A stretch of 64,000 nucleotides of DNA from G963668345 sp965226215 (GCA_965226215.1 CBDDCH010000002.1:2480001-2544000); one strand, 5' to 3'; positions 18,977-28,501 are shown, counted from the first letter of the stretch. Made by a program: numbers and translations. Notes: generated from the letters alone by a model not told the origin.

Positions 18977-20074
18977 TTGCGAGTCGCCATTGACGCTACT
19001 CCTCTCACGGTCCCAACCGGTGGCACCCGGCGCTATGTCGTCGAGTTGACGCGGGCACTGGCCGAGGAGTTCCCCAGCGACGAGTTTCATCTCCTATCGG
19101 ACCAGCCCCTCGGCGGGGCCCCACACGAACTGGTCGGGTTGGAAAACGTACAATTTGGCAGCGCCCGTGGCTCAAAATGGGCAGCCAAGTGGTGGAGCTT
19201 GGGCCTTCCCTGGGAGCTGCACCGGCGCCGGATCGACGTTTTTCACGGCACCGACTTTGCGATTCCCTACTTGCCTCTGAGAGCTTCGGTCTTAGTTATC
19301 CACGACTTATCGCCCTGGAAACGAGGCCCTCGGCGCGCTCGGTCCGCCGAACGGATCCGGCAAAGAACACCCTACCTCTTGAAGCTGGCAACCCGAATCA
19401 CTACGCCCAGCGAGGCTATTCGTAGCGAGTTGAGCGATTTTTTCGGCATTTCACCCTCCAAGATCACTGCCATCCCCCTGGCAGCGGCTGGGACTTTTTG
19501 TCGCCAAGCGGGTTCTAACGTTACAGAAGGGTTACGGCGACTCGGTATCGGCCGGCCGTACCTGCTGTTCGTGGGCGACCGCAACGAACGGAAGAATCTT
19601 CAGCGTCTGATCGAGGCCTGGCGCGGGCTGCGGAGGACCGGGGAGAAAGTCTCTCTGGTGCTGGTTGGGAAGCCTGGATCGGGTGAAATCGAGGCCCTCG
19701 AAGAGCCTGGCTTGCACGTTTTGGGACCACTGGACGACAAAGAGGTCGAAAGCTTGTTGTCGGGGGCCCTCGCCTTCGTTTATCCTAGCCTTTACGAGGG
19801 GTTTGGACTGCCAGTCCTGGAAGCGATGAAGGTGGGTGCGCCGGTTGTTACCTCAAAGGACCCTGCGATTACTGAAGTGGCAGGCGGAGCTGCGCTGCAA
19901 GTTGACGGCACGTCAGGCGAGAAACTGACCCAGGCACTAGTGGAGGTAACCACAAGTTCCCAGCTTAGGACTTGTCTTGAGGAGCGCGGACGCCGGCGTG
20001 CATCCCAGTTCACATGGCGCTCGACCGCTGTCTTGACTCACGCTGTCTATGACAAAGCCATCCGCCGTTTCTGA
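18977..20074 (+). CDS. Glycosyltransferase family 4 (GT-B fold)
   Basis: A 365-aa GT-B enzyme likely adding a sugar to a lipid-linked glycan on the cytoplasmic face. The N-terminal domain opens MRVAIDATPLTVPTGGTRRY. The C-terminal nucleotide-sugar domain has LLFVGDRNERKNLQRLIEA, and the EX7E motif is in EGFGLPVLEAM (from E274). It starts at TTG, 29 bp after IS256 copy b; no ATG fits the beginning. It overlaps the next glycosyltransferase by 26 bp. Donor and acceptor are unknown. Confidence 0.88.
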   Translation: MRVAIDATPLTVPTGGTRRYVVELTRALAEEFPSDEFHLLSDQPLGGAPHELVGLENVQFGSARGSKWAAKWWSLGLPWELHRRRIDVFHGTDFAIPYLPLRASVLVIHDLSPWKRGPRRARSAERIRQRTPYLLKLATRITTPSEAIRSELSDFFGISPSKITAIPLAAAGTFCRQAGSNVTEGLRRLGIGRPYLLFVGDRNERKNLQRLIEAWRGLRRTGEKVSLVLVGKPGSGEIEALEEPGLHVLGPLDDKEVESLLSGALAFVYPSLYEGFGLPVLEAMKVGAPVVTSKDPAITEVAGGAALQVDGTSGEKLTQALVEVTTSSQLRTCLEERGRRRASQFTWRSTAVLTHAVYDKAIRRF

Positions 20075-21290
20075 ACGAGCTGTTTTCCTGTGCCCTGAGC
20101 CTCCGTACCCGCTGGCGGGCGGCGGTCCCATGCGCTCAGCAAGTCTGCTGCATTTTCTGGCAGACCGCTTAGCCGTTCACTTGATTACCTTTAGAGACGG
20201 TGATTCCTCAGACCCCACGCCCTTTCTAAACCCGGGGTTGGCGGAGACCGTGACTTGCGTGTCTCTGCCCCATCACGACAAAAAGGCCCTCTCCCGCATT
20301 TACCGCAACACCGGACGCCTGCTGCGAGGCCAACTGCCCCTGACGGACCGCTTCGGACAGGCTCAAGCCCTGCGACGCGTTGAAACGGCTACCCGCAACC
20401 AGTCCTACTCCCTTGCCGTCATCGAGCATTTTTGGTGTGCGCCCTACTTGGACGTGCTTCGCCCGCGCGCGCGAAGAGTCGTCCTAGACCTGCACAATAT
20501 TGAGTCGGCGCTGCATGCAGCCTGTGCGGCCAGCGAGCCATGGCCACAGAAGGTCGGACACCGCTTTTTCCAGCGCACCGCGCGCCGCATGGAAGGGGCG
20601 ATCTTGGCGGACTTCGATCTGGTGCTCGTTGCCTCCGAGGCGGACCGCGGGCGCGTGCTGGAAATCGCTCCGGCAGCGAATGTGGCCGTATACCCTAACT
20701 CGATCCCTTGGACGCCCCAGCCGGTCGTTGAAGAAGAGGACGTTATCGCTTTCTCCGGGAACATGGAGTACCACCCCAACGTCACGGCAGTACGGCACTT
20801 CCGCCGGCGAGTGTGGCCCCTGATCGAAAGCAAAGCCCCGTCCTTACGCTGGCGGTTGATCGGCAAGAACGAGTTCGCTGTGCGCAGCCTTGTGGCGGAC
20901 GATCCCCGCATCGACCTCACCGGACCCGTGGCCGACGCCGTCGGGGAGCTGGCGCGGGCCAAGGTCGTCGTCGTCCCTTTGCTCGCAGGCAGCGGTACAC
21001 GTGTCAAAATCTTAGAAGCATGGGCGGCAGGGCGGGCCGTGGTCTCGACCGCGATCGGAGCCGACGGGCTAGCCGTCCAAAATGGAGAAAACATCCGAAT
21101 CGCGGACGGGCCCCGCGAGATGGCAGAAGCGGTACTCGAATTGCTAAATAACGACCTAGCAAGGAAACGGATGGGGGAGCAAGGCCGTAAAACGTATGAA
21201 GCCGGATTCAGTTGGCCGGCGGCATGGAAAACTTTTGAGCCGCATTTCCACAAGCTGATGTCTAGGGAAAAAGTTTTGGCGGCGATCTGA
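20049..21290 (+). CDS. Glycosyltransferase family 4 (GT-B fold)
   Basis: 413 aa, GT-B architecture. The N-terminal part has PPYPLAGGGPMRSASLLHFL. The C-terminal Glyco_trans_1_4-type domain includes FSGNMEYHPNVTAVRHF, then PLLAGSGTRVKILEAWAAG with the catalytic glutamate region. The start ATG lies within the 3' end of the upstream glycosyltransferase, and 18 bp separate its stop from the next glycosyltransferase, so the three form one operon. No signal peptide, so it is cytoplasmic. Sugar specificity cannot be read. Confidence 0.87.
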   Translation: MTKPSAVSERAVFLCPEPPYPLAGGGPMRSASLLHFLADRLAVHLITFRDGDSSDPTPFLNPGLAETVTCVSLPHHDKKALSRIYRNTGRLLRGQLPLTDRFGQAQALRRVETATRNQSYSLAVIEHFWCAPYLDVLRPRARRVVLDLHNIESALHAACAASEPWPQKVGHRFFQRTARRMEGAILADFDLVLVASEADRGRVLEIAPAANVAVYPNSIPWTPQPVVEEEDVIAFSGNMEYHPNVTAVRHFRRRVWPLIESKAPSLRWRLIGKNEFAVRSLVADDPRIDLTGPVADAVGELARAKVVVVPLLAGSGTRVKILEAWAAGRAVVSTAIGADGLAVQNGENIRIADGPREMAEAVLELLNNDLARKRMGEQGRKTYEAGFSWPAAWKTFEPHFHKLMSREKVLAAI

Positions 21291-21308
21291 CCAGCTAGAG
21301 GCGCTAAC

Positions 21309-22457
21309 GTGTTGCGGATTGGAGTCGATGCCCACGCGATCGGCCGCAGGCTGACCGGCAACGAGGTCTACATTCGTAACCTCATCAGCCGTTACGGACT
21401 GTTGGACTCTGAATCAGAGTTCATCGCCTACGTTTCGACACACGAAGCCCAGTTTTGGATTCCCGACGGGTTCCAACAACGGCAGATATCGAAAAACCCT
21501 TTTGTTAGGCTCGGTCGGCAATTCAGTGCCAAGCTCAAAGCAGACCGGCCTGACCTGATCCACGTCCAGTACACAGCGCCGGTTTTTTGCCCCGTTCCGA
21601 TTGTCGTGACCGTCCACGACGTCAGCTACATGGAGCACCCCGAATACCTCCCCGCCCCGCGTGCCGCCCAGTTACGCTGGTCCACGCGCAAGACCTTGGA
21701 GCGAGCGGCCAAGATCATCACGATCAGCGAGTTCTCGCGATCCCGCATTTCGCACGTCTTCAACATCCCTCCGGAAGAGATCGCCGTGACACCGCTGGCC
21801 GCTCAGGCGTCATTTCGACCCATGAATCGTGAATCGGCCTGTCGCAAGGTGTCACAGCAGGTGGGAATCCGTTGTCCTTTTGTGTTGCACGTCGGCGATT
21901 TACAGCCGCGGAAGAACCAGATTGGACTGATTCGCGCGTTCCGCGAGCTGCTCGCGGCTCACCCGAAACTACCGCACTTCCTCGTTCTAGCGGGTAAGCG
22001 AACCTGGTTTGCATCTCGGGTTATGGACGAAGTACGTCGCTCCGGCCTTGGGGAGCGCATCGTCTTCGCCGATTTCGTCAATGACGATATTCTCCCGGCC
22101 CTTTACAACGCCGCCGACTTATTCGTCTTCCCTTCGTTTTACGAGGGCTTCGGACTGCCGGTTGTCGAGGCGATGGCTTGCGGGCGCCCGGTGGTCTGCT
22201 CCAGCGCCAGCGCCCTGCCCGAAGTGGTCGACGGTGCAGCGCTCCTGTTCGATCCGCACTCCGTTGAAGAACAGACCCGGGCCATACGCGATATCTTGCT
22301 CGACCAGGAGCTCTCCCGCAGGATGGCCAAAATGGGACTCCAGCGATCGGCGTTCTTTGATTGGCGCGAAACCGCACGTCAAACGCTGAATGTCTACTAC
22401 GAAGTCGCTCATGCTCGCCGCGTCGTTGAAAGGCAGAAGGAGCTTGTGGCTCGGTGA
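21309..22457 (+). CDS. Glycosyltransferase family 4 (GT-B fold)
   Basis: A 382-aa mannosyltransferase-like GT4. IGVDAHAIGRRLTGNEVYIR at the N-terminus, the HVGDLQPRKNQIGLIRAF motif, and EGFGLPVVEAMACGRPVV with the EX7E pair are typical of this family. GTG start. The stop TGA overlaps the next start in GTGA, a 4-bp translational coupling to the DUF3108 gene. Probable role: chain assembly of the surface glycan exported by the Wzm/Wzt-like pair downstream. Confidence 0.88.
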   Translation: MLRIGVDAHAIGRRLTGNEVYIRNLISRYGLLDSESEFIAYVSTHEAQFWIPDGFQQRQISKNPFVRLGRQFSAKLKADRPDLIHVQYTAPVFCPVPIVVTVHDVSYMEHPEYLPAPRAAQLRWSTRKTLERAAKIITISEFSRSRISHVFNIPPEEIAVTPLAAQASFRPMNRESACRKVSQQVGIRCPFVLHVGDLQPRKNQIGLIRAFRELLAAHPKLPHFLVLAGKRTWFASRVMDEVRRSGLGERIVFADFVNDDILPALYNAADLFVFPSFYEGFGLPVVEAMACGRPVVCSSASALPEVVDGAALLFDPHSVEEQTRAIRDILLDQELSRRMAKMGLQRSAFFDWRETARQTLNVYYEVAHARRVVERQKELVAR

Positions 22458-23209
22458 ACTCGCGCCGAGTCCTACAGCGTCTTCTTCGAATTGGTCAGCG
22501 ACCTCCCGTCAGCGTCGGCCGGACGCTTACAGCCGCAGTCCTTTTGGCGTGTCTTTTCGCCACCCCCCTGTTTCCCGAAGTCCCACCCTTCGCGAACGAC
22601 GAAGTACTCGTTTATGCCGTCACCTGGCCAAGTGGGTTGTCGCTCGGAGAGGTCGAATTCCGAGCTCACGCTAGCCAGCAGGGGTGGTCATTCGAAGCAG
22701 ACGTGAGCGCGGACTTGCCGCTCATCGAAATCCGAGACGAATACCGCGCGACCGCGGACCATGAGCTGTGTTCCCTCGAGTTCGAAAAGGACATCCAACA
22801 CGGTCACCGCACGACCCGCGAATCTGTCACTTTCGATCAGCAAAATCAGACTGCTACCCGGCAGACTTTAGGCGGGGGTGGTGAGAGCGAGATTGACATA
22901 CCTCCCTGTGCCCGAGATGGGTTGGCCTTTTTCTACTATTTGCGGCAACAACTGGCCCTGGGAAGGATTCCGCCGCCCGATGACATCAACTTCGGCGGAC
23001 AATACCAAATCACCTTGAGCTATGTCGAAACGCGGGACATCCTAGACCGAGGCGCCCTTCGGACAGCGGATCGCCTTCTATTCGATCTGACGGGCCCGAA
23101 ATCGCACCACAGCTTCGAGATTTTCTTCGGGCGGGATCCGGCGCGAACTCCCCTGCTCATGCAGGTCCCGTTTGCACTGGGGACGTTTTCTATTAAACTC
23201 ACGAAATGA
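22454..23209 (+). CDS. DUF3108 periplasmic protein
   Basis: A 251-aa exported protein with an N-terminal hydrophobic segment (about residues 25-41, signal peptide or anchor). The rest is beta-rich, with LVYAVTWPSGLSLGEVEF, the DUF3108 hallmark region, and CARDGLAFFYYLRQQL. DUF3108 proteins have no firm biochemical role. Here the gene is translationally coupled on both sides (GTGA with the upstream glycosyltransferase, ATGA with the downstream fusion gene), so it belongs to the glycan operon and may help export or envelope assembly. Confidence 0.75.
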   Translation: MNSRRVLQRLLRIGQRPPVSVGRTLTAAVLLACLFATPLFPEVPPFANDEVLVYAVTWPSGLSLGEVEFRAHASQQGWSFEADVSADLPLIEIRDEYRATADHELCSLEFEKDIQHGHRTTRESVTFDQQNQTATRQTLGGGGESEIDIPPCARDGLAFFYYLRQQLALGRIPPPDDINFGGQYQITLSYVETRDILDRGALRTADRLLFDLTGPKSHHSFEIFFGRDPARTPLLMQVPFALGTFSIKLTK

Positions 23210-25386
23210 AGCTGGCGGTTTTCACGCCATTGAACCCCGCTCGCTGCGGGGTCTCCGACTATTCGGAAGCCCTACTGCCCCGCCTCGTACGGCACTGCGA
23301 GATCGAGGTTTTCGTCGACAACTACCAGCCGATCGGTTTCAATACCGACGGCAGGTTGAAAGTTCGCCCCAGCACTGCATACGAACCCCACGATTTTGAC
23401 GCCACGATCTACCACATCGGCAACAATCCCTACCACACATACGCCTACGAGCGCGCCCTGGAACACCCTGGGATCGTTGTACTCCACGAGTTCAATTTGC
23501 ACCATCTCGTAGCGGACGCGACGATCAAGCGTGGCGACTGGGATCAGTATCTGCAGGAAGTGAATTACAATGGCGGCCCAGCGGACGTAGCCCACGCCGA
23601 GCGAGTCAGAAAACTCGAGGTGGGACCTGACTATGACGGCCTGGCTATGAATCGCCGGTTACTCGAGCGCTCTCGCGCCTTAGTCGTCCACAGCCGCTAT
23701 CTCGCCAACCAAGTCCGCCAGGCCGGCTTTTCGCTGCCGGTCCGGAAAATCCCACACGGCGCCTGGATTCCCGAAGTCAACCGCAACGCCTGGCGCGGGC
23801 GCCTCTGTCTCAGCGAGGACAACCCACTAATCGGCATCTTCGGTTTCCTCAAACCCTACAAGAGGATTCCCGAATGCCTCCGTGCAATGAAGCGTCTGGT
23901 TCACATTGACCCGAGAGTGCGCATGATCCTGGTCGGCGAGGAGCATCCGGACCTACCGATTCGTCGCCTGGCCTCGCAGTTTGACCTCAACGAGCACGTT
24001 CGTGTCCTGGGCTACGTTCCGATCGATCAGTTCGAGCAGCTCATTGGCGCCGTCGATATCTGCTTGAACCTGCGTTATCCAACGGCTGGAGAAACTTCCG
24101 GGACCCTGCTGCGGGCCCTCGGGCTGGGACGAGCTGTTGTGGTCTCCGACGTGGGAGCCTTTTCGGAGTTGCCCGACGATGTGTGCTTCAAAGTTCCGGT
24201 GGGTGACGGTGAAGTCGACACACTCACCGAAACCCTGAGCCGTCTGACCGCACAACCCGAGCTTGCAGCGGCACTTGGCAGACGCGCCCGCGAATATGTG
24301 GCCAGCGAATGCAGTTGGGACCACGTTGCGGATCTTTACGCCGACTGGATCCGGGCAGTAGTAGAAGGGCGAGCAGGGTCCGAGGACTCAGATCGTGGGA
24401 CGCGAGTGGCTGACGAAGCCGCTCCAGCGGAGGACGGCGGGACTCACCCCTCCGCCACAGCGTCAGACGAAGCCGCGGTGCTCGCCGCCGGCTTCGGTGA
24501 TCCGCCCGAAGAGGCGTTCTTTCGAGATTCTGACGGCGCGGCCTCCCCTGACGCCACGAAAACTGACCGACTACGAACCGAGTTGGCCGCCTACATCCTC
24601 GGCGTGGAGCACGATCCGCCCGATCCGCCCGATCCGCGGCCATACATCGAACGACACTTGGCACGGCTGGTTCGCACACTCGAGATCACGCCGCCGGGAT
24701 CCAAAGACCGCACTGTGCTCGAGATGGGTGCGTACATGCAGATCACACCCGCTTTAGCAACCAAACTAGGCTACGGCGAGGTACGCGGAAGCTATTTGGG
24801 GCCGCTAGGCACCAGGCAACACAAGCGAGTCCGTCTTCCGAACGGGGAAAACTTCGAGTGCGCGATCGATCTGTTCGACGCCGAAAAGGACTCCTATCCC
24901 TACGCCGACGAGTCGTTTTCAACCGTGCTGTGCTGCGAACTGCTCGAGCACTTGCACGAAGACCCCATGCACATGATGGGCGAAATCAACCGCATCCTAA
25001 AACCCGGTGGTCACTTGGTGCTCTCGACCCCGAACATCTGCAGCTTGCGCGCGGTCGGCGCTGTCTTGCTCGGCTACCATCCCGGGCTCTTCCATCAATA
25101 CATCAAACCCAACGAGCAGGGAGACGTCGAGCCGCGCCACAGCCGTGAATACACACCTCGTGACGTTCAACAGCTACTAGAAGCAGCGGGCTTTTCGGTG
25201 GAGAGGCTGGAAACCGGACCGTACGCAGTCCAGCGAACCGCGGAATACGAATGGGTCAAGCACGTCATCCGGCGCTACGATGTGCCTTCGCATCTGCGCG
25301 GCGAGGCAATATACGCGGTCGGCAAGAAGATCAACGGCGTCGAAGACCGCTATCCCCTGGGCCTCTACAGCGGGGGAGAGTCTTGA
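23206..25386 (+). CDS. Glycosyltransferase family 4 - methyltransferase fusion
   Basis: A 726-aa two-domain protein. Residues 1-390 are a GT-B glycosyltransferase (MKLAVFTPLNPARCGVSDYS, IGIFGFLKPYKRIPECL, RYPTAGETSGTLLRAL). Residues about 390-460 are an acidic, alanine-rich linker. Residues about 470-700 form a class I methyltransferase: CCELLEHLHEDPMHMM and ILKPGGHLVLSTPN are typical, but the SAM motif I reads VLEMGAYMQI rather than VLDIGCG, a degenerate form. It may add a sugar and then methylate it, a way some O-antigen chains are capped. ATGA overlap upstream and TTGA overlap downstream tie it into the operon. Confidence 0.82.
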   Translation: MKLAVFTPLNPARCGVSDYSEALLPRLVRHCEIEVFVDNYQPIGFNTDGRLKVRPSTAYEPHDFDATIYHIGNNPYHTYAYERALEHPGIVVLHEFNLHHLVADATIKRGDWDQYLQEVNYNGGPADVAHAERVRKLEVGPDYDGLAMNRRLLERSRALVVHSRYLANQVRQAGFSLPVRKIPHGAWIPEVNRNAWRGRLCLSEDNPLIGIFGFLKPYKRIPECLRAMKRLVHIDPRVRMILVGEEHPDLPIRRLASQFDLNEHVRVLGYVPIDQFEQLIGAVDICLNLRYPTAGETSGTLLRALGLGRAVVVSDVGAFSELPDDVCFKVPVGDGEVDTLTETLSRLTAQPELAAALGRRAREYVASECSWDHVADLYADWIRAVVEGRAGSEDSDRGTRVADEAAPAEDGGTHPSATASDEAAVLAAGFGDPPEEAFFRDSDGAASPDATKTDRLRTELAAYILGVEHDPPDPPDPRPYIERHLARLVRTLEITPPGSKDRTVLEMGAYMQITPALATKLGYGEVRGSYLGPLGTRQHKRVRLPNGENFECAIDLFDAEKDSYPYADESFSTVLCCELLEHLHEDPMHMMGEINRILKPGGHLVLSTPNICSLRAVGAVLLGYHPGLFHQYIKPNEQGDVEPRHSREYTPRDVQQLLEAAGFSVERLETGPYAVQRTAEYEWVKHVIRRYDVPSHLRGEAIYAVGKKINGVEDRYPLGLYSGGES

Positions 25387-26609
25387 GAGCCCATGTTGCC
25401 GGCCGGCAGGTGTCTATCTCCAACGACGGGCGACTCTCCGTCGCGCTAGAGCTTCACAACAAGGGGCAACAAATCTGGTCTTCAGGCGATGGGTTTGCGG
25501 CCAGCTATCAAGTCTTCGACGTAGAAACTAGCAACTGGCTCCTAGACGGCCCCAGGACCCAATTCCTCAAACCGGTGGCGCCCCGTGATTCCACTCGGGT
25601 GACGCTGACCGTCGAGTTGCCTACCGATCCCGGTCGCTATCAAGTTTTCGTCTCACCGCTTCAGGAAGACGTCGCATGGTTTTTCGAGCGTCGTTCGCCT
25701 TTCCTGCTGATCGACGCCGAAGTGAGCGATGGCGACGTCCGAGTTCACCGTGACACGGTGGTCACCTTGCGGACTCTCAGGCTGGGAAGATTGTGGCGCG
25801 CTTTCGGCCAGGCCTTCACCTACCCGCTGGCGACCATCATCCGGCACCGCTCGCTGATCCGCTCGATGGTACGCCGTGACATTGCCGGACGCTACCGGGC
25901 ATCTTATGCCGGCCTTTTCTGGACCGTGATTCACCCACTCTTGATGATGCTGACCTACTACTTCGTTTTCGGCATCGTTCTGCGAACGCGCTTTGGTGAT
26001 GACAGCCTCCCGGGCGGTTTCCTGATGTATTTCCTGGCGGGCATGTTGCCCTGGCTGGCCTTCAGTGAAGCGGTCGGACGGGCGCCCACGACGGTCATCG
26101 AGCACGCCAGCTTTGTCAAGAAACTCTTATTCCCGGTGGAAACGCTGCCGGTCAACCTGGTCCTGGCGGGTCTTGTCAGCGAGGCCTTCGGCCTGGCGAT
26201 CTTCGTCACTGGGCTATGGGCCTTCGGATATCCGACCTCGCTGACTGCGTTCTATTTGCCCCTGATCTTGTTGCCGCAATTCCTTTTTACCCTGGGACTC
26301 TGCTGGCTGTTGTCGGCCCTGGGCGTGTTCTTCCGTGATCTCGGTCAATTGATCGGCTTCTTGCTGACCGTCTGGTTCTTCACGACCCCGATTTGCTACC
26401 CGGAAGCTTCCTTGCCCGCGCACTATCTCTGGCTGTTTGAATTAAATCCGATGTACGTGTTTGTCGAATCCTACCGCGCGATCTTCCTGGAGTTGACCGC
26501 GCCTCCGTGGAAACCATTGGCTGTCCTCTCCGCGGTTAGTGTTGCGGCATTCGTTCTCGGCCATGCCTGGTTTTATAAACTGAAAAGGTCTTTCGCGGAT
26601 TTGGTTTGA
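25383..26609 (+). CDS. Wzm-like ABC-2 glycan export permease with N-terminal beta-sandwich domain
   Basis: 408 aa. Residues about 1-115 form a beta-rich domain (VALELHNKGQQIWSS, GPRTQFLKPVAPRDS, PGRYQVFVSPLQEDVAWF) resembling carbohydrate-binding sandwiches fused to Wzt proteins. From about residue 150 it is an ABC-2 permease: RDIAGRYRASYAGLFWTV is the classical Wzm/TagG motif, followed by six TM helices. The TTG start is chosen because it overlaps the preceding stop (TTGA); the longer frame is antisense-like. Partner ATPase is the Wzt-like gene downstream. The N-terminal domain, if cytoplasmic, could recognise the chain terminus. Confidence 0.8.
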   Translation: MRAHVAGRQVSISNDGRLSVALELHNKGQQIWSSGDGFAASYQVFDVETSNWLLDGPRTQFLKPVAPRDSTRVTLTVELPTDPGRYQVFVSPLQEDVAWFFERRSPFLLIDAEVSDGDVRVHRDTVVTLRTLRLGRLWRAFGQAFTYPLATIIRHRSLIRSMVRRDIAGRYRASYAGLFWTVIHPLLMMLTYYFVFGIVLRTRFGDDSLPGGFLMYFLAGMLPWLAFSEAVGRAPTTVIEHASFVKKLLFPVETLPVNLVLAGLVSEAFGLAIFVTGLWAFGYPTSLTAFYLPLILLPQFLFTLGLCWLLSALGVFFRDLGQLIGFLLTVWFFTTPICYPEASLPAHYLWLFELNPMYVFVESYRAIFLELTAPPWKPLAVLSAVSVAAFVLGHAWFYKLKRSFADLV

Positions 26610-26796
26610 GATAAACGTGAGCCGTGAACAGAGGAGTAACTTCGATCTGCGCTTCTAACCACTGAACCTGAAGGCTGAGCGCGTCGGAATCCGTTGCGAG
26701 ACTTCGGAGCCCCGAAGCGGTGCTACCGCCCAGGGAAACCTGTGGTATTGCCTCGGCCCTCGGTTTCACCCCTCACGGTTAGGCGCCTTACGGTTC

Positions 26797-28056
26797 ATGG
26801 CTCAACAACCCATGCTCGCGGCCCGCAACATCTCGAAACTCTACCGGATCTACCGCCGGCCGGCTGACCGGTTGAAAGAAGCCCTGTGGCTCGGTCATCG
26901 AACGCTGCACGAGGATTTCTGGGCGCTGCGAAACGTCAACTTATCGATCGAGCAGGGCGAAACGCTTGGCATCATCGGTCCCAACGGTTGTGGCAAGAGC
27001 ACACTGCTGCAAATCTTGTGCGGCATTCTAGAACCAACTGTCGGGCGTGTGGTCCGAAAGGGTCGGGTGGCCGCCCTTCTGGAACTGGGCGCGGGCTTCA
27101 ACCCCGAATTCTCAGGCCGTGAGAACGTATTCATCAACGGCGAGCTCATGGGACTCAGCCGTGCCGCAATCGAACGGTCCCTCCCTTCCATTGAACGCTT
27201 CGCCGAGATTGGTGATTTCATCGATCGCCCGGTCAAGACCTATTCCAGTGGGATGTATGTTCGACTGGCCTTTGCAACGGCGATCCACACGGAACCTGAC
27301 ATCCTCGTCGTAGATGAAGCCTTGGCAGTCGGTGACGCGGTGTTTGCCAACCGCTGCGTCCGAAAATTTCAACAATTACAGGAAGCAGGTGTCACAATCG
27401 TGTTCGTTTCTCACGACCTGGGTCTCGTCAAGCAGGTTTGCTCGCGTGCCGTATTCTTGCTCCAGGGCCGGATTCAAGAAGATGGCGACCCTTCGTTAGT
27501 TGTCAATCGCTACGTCGGAACCGTGCTCGAACGCGAGAGGCAGTTTCACGGCAACGGCCAGTCTGGGAGGTCGGATAGTCTCCAACCCAGCCACCGCCAT
27601 GGTGACCGCCTGGGCGAGGTCACCAGCGTTGAGCTTCATGGACCGGACGGACAGCCTGCCCGCACACTCGTGGCCGGTGACCCAGCCCGGGTACGCGTGG
27701 TCGCGTATTTTCACGAAGAACAGCCCGATCCCATGGTCGGCATGCTAATCCGCACGCGCACCGGCATGGATGTTTTTGGCACCAATACGCGACTTGAGAA
27801 CGTGCGAACCCCTTCTTGTAGAATGGGTGACACCCTGGAGGTCGAGTTTTCCTTTAACTGCTGGCTGACACCGCAGGAATACACCCTAACCGTCGCCACA
27901 CAGCACCCGGACGGGCACAGTCACGACTGGCTGGATGACGTCATTACTTTCCGCGTGCTCGACCCCCGACGGCTGGCGGGCGTCGCCAATTTGCACCCAA
28001 CGGTAGAATGCCGACTCACACCGGGCAAGCAACCACCGATTGTGCCCTCCCTTTGA
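26797..28056 (+). CDS. Wzt-like ABC transporter ATPase with C-terminal carbohydrate-binding domain
   Basis: 419 aa. The ATPase domain has Walker A GPNGCGKST (61-69), the FNPEFSGRENVFING motif, signature YSSGMYVRLAFA and Walker B ILVVDEALAVGD, typical of polysaccharide exporters. Residues about 270-410 form a Wzt-type C-terminal beta-sandwich (VFGTNTRLENVRTP, VEFSFNCWLTPQEYTL) expected to bind the modified end of the glycan before export. It pairs with the permease 187 bp upstream. This marks the cluster as an ABC-transporter-dependent O-antigen/capsule type rather than Wzx/Wzy. Confidence 0.9.
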   Translation: MAQQPMLAARNISKLYRIYRRPADRLKEALWLGHRTLHEDFWALRNVNLSIEQGETLGIIGPNGCGKSTLLQILCGILEPTVGRVVRKGRVAALLELGAGFNPEFSGRENVFINGELMGLSRAAIERSLPSIERFAEIGDFIDRPVKTYSSGMYVRLAFATAIHTEPDILVVDEALAVGDAVFANRCVRKFQQLQEAGVTIVFVSHDLGLVKQVCSRAVFLLQGRIQEDGDPSLVVNRYVGTVLERERQFHGNGQSGRSDSLQPSHRHGDRLGEVTSVELHGPDGQPARTLVAGDPARVRVVAYFHEEQPDPMVGMLIRTRTGMDVFGTNTRLENVRTPSCRMGDTLEVEFSFNCWLTPQEYTLTVATQHPDGHSHDWLDDVITFRVLDPRRLAGVANLHPTVECRLTPGKQPPIVPSL

Positions 28057-28059
28057 ACG

Positions 28060-28188
28060 ATGACCCTGCCGATCGCTTGCTTCGACCCTCAGCTGGTGAG
28101 GGACGCCGTTCACCCCTTGCTCCTCGAAGGCGCGAGTGGAGTCGAGTCTCTTTTCGCCGACACGGTGGCAAGCGATTATGAAAAGTGA
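28060..28188 (+). CDS. Possible small ORF, 42 aa, unknown
   Basis: A 42-aa frame starts 4 bp after the Wzt stop codon and overlaps the likely start of the DUF167 gene (ATG at 28178). Composition is not obviously spurious (MTLPIACFDPQLV...), but no family is recognised and no ribosome site is clear. It may be a leader or chance frame. Confidence 0.2.
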   Translation: MTLPIACFDPQLVRDAVHPLLLEGASGVESLFADTVASDYEK

Positions 28189-28501
28189 CTCGAAGGCGTC
28201 ACGCGGCAAGGATCGTCATTCATCATCGATGTTGACGATCAAGGTCCAGCCGGGAGCCTCCAAGGACCGCGTGGTTGGAAGAATACGGGACGAATGGAAG
28301 CTCACCCTCACGGCGCCGCCCGTCGAAGGGCGCGCAAACCGCGCCTGCATCGACTTCCTGGCGCGGCTATTGGAAGTACCTCGCGCTCGTGTCCGTCTCG
28401 TTCGTGGCCAGACCAGCCGGCGGAAGCTGATCCGGGTCGAAGGGTTATCATCGGACGAAGTCGGTCGGAGGCTCGATGCCGCCGCGTCGCGGCGTCAGTG
28501 A
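28178..28501 (+). CDS. DUF167 (YggU-family) protein
   Basis: About 107 aa with the DUF167 core: LTIKVQPGASKDRVVG, LTAPPVEGRANRACIDFLA, and VRLVRGQTSRRKLIRVEG. This small alpha/beta fold is conserved in bacteria and archaea without an assigned reaction. The ATG at 28178 is preferred; a later ATG at 28229 would still keep the whole domain. It is placed between the Wzt-like gene and the M24 peptidase, with no evident link to the glycan genes. Confidence 0.8.
   Translation: MKSDSKASRGKDRHSSSMLTIKVQPGASKDRVVGRIRDEWKLTLTAPPVEGRANRACIDFLARLLEVPRARVRLVRGQTSRRKLIRVEGLSSDEVGRRLDAAASRRQ

Noticed and set aside
26610..26796. Imperfect inverted repeat TGAGCCGTGAAC/GTTCATGGCTCA around the start of the Wzt-like gene
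   Set aside because: Arms are 160 bp apart with a mismatch and one overlaps the start codon; not enough for an operator call.
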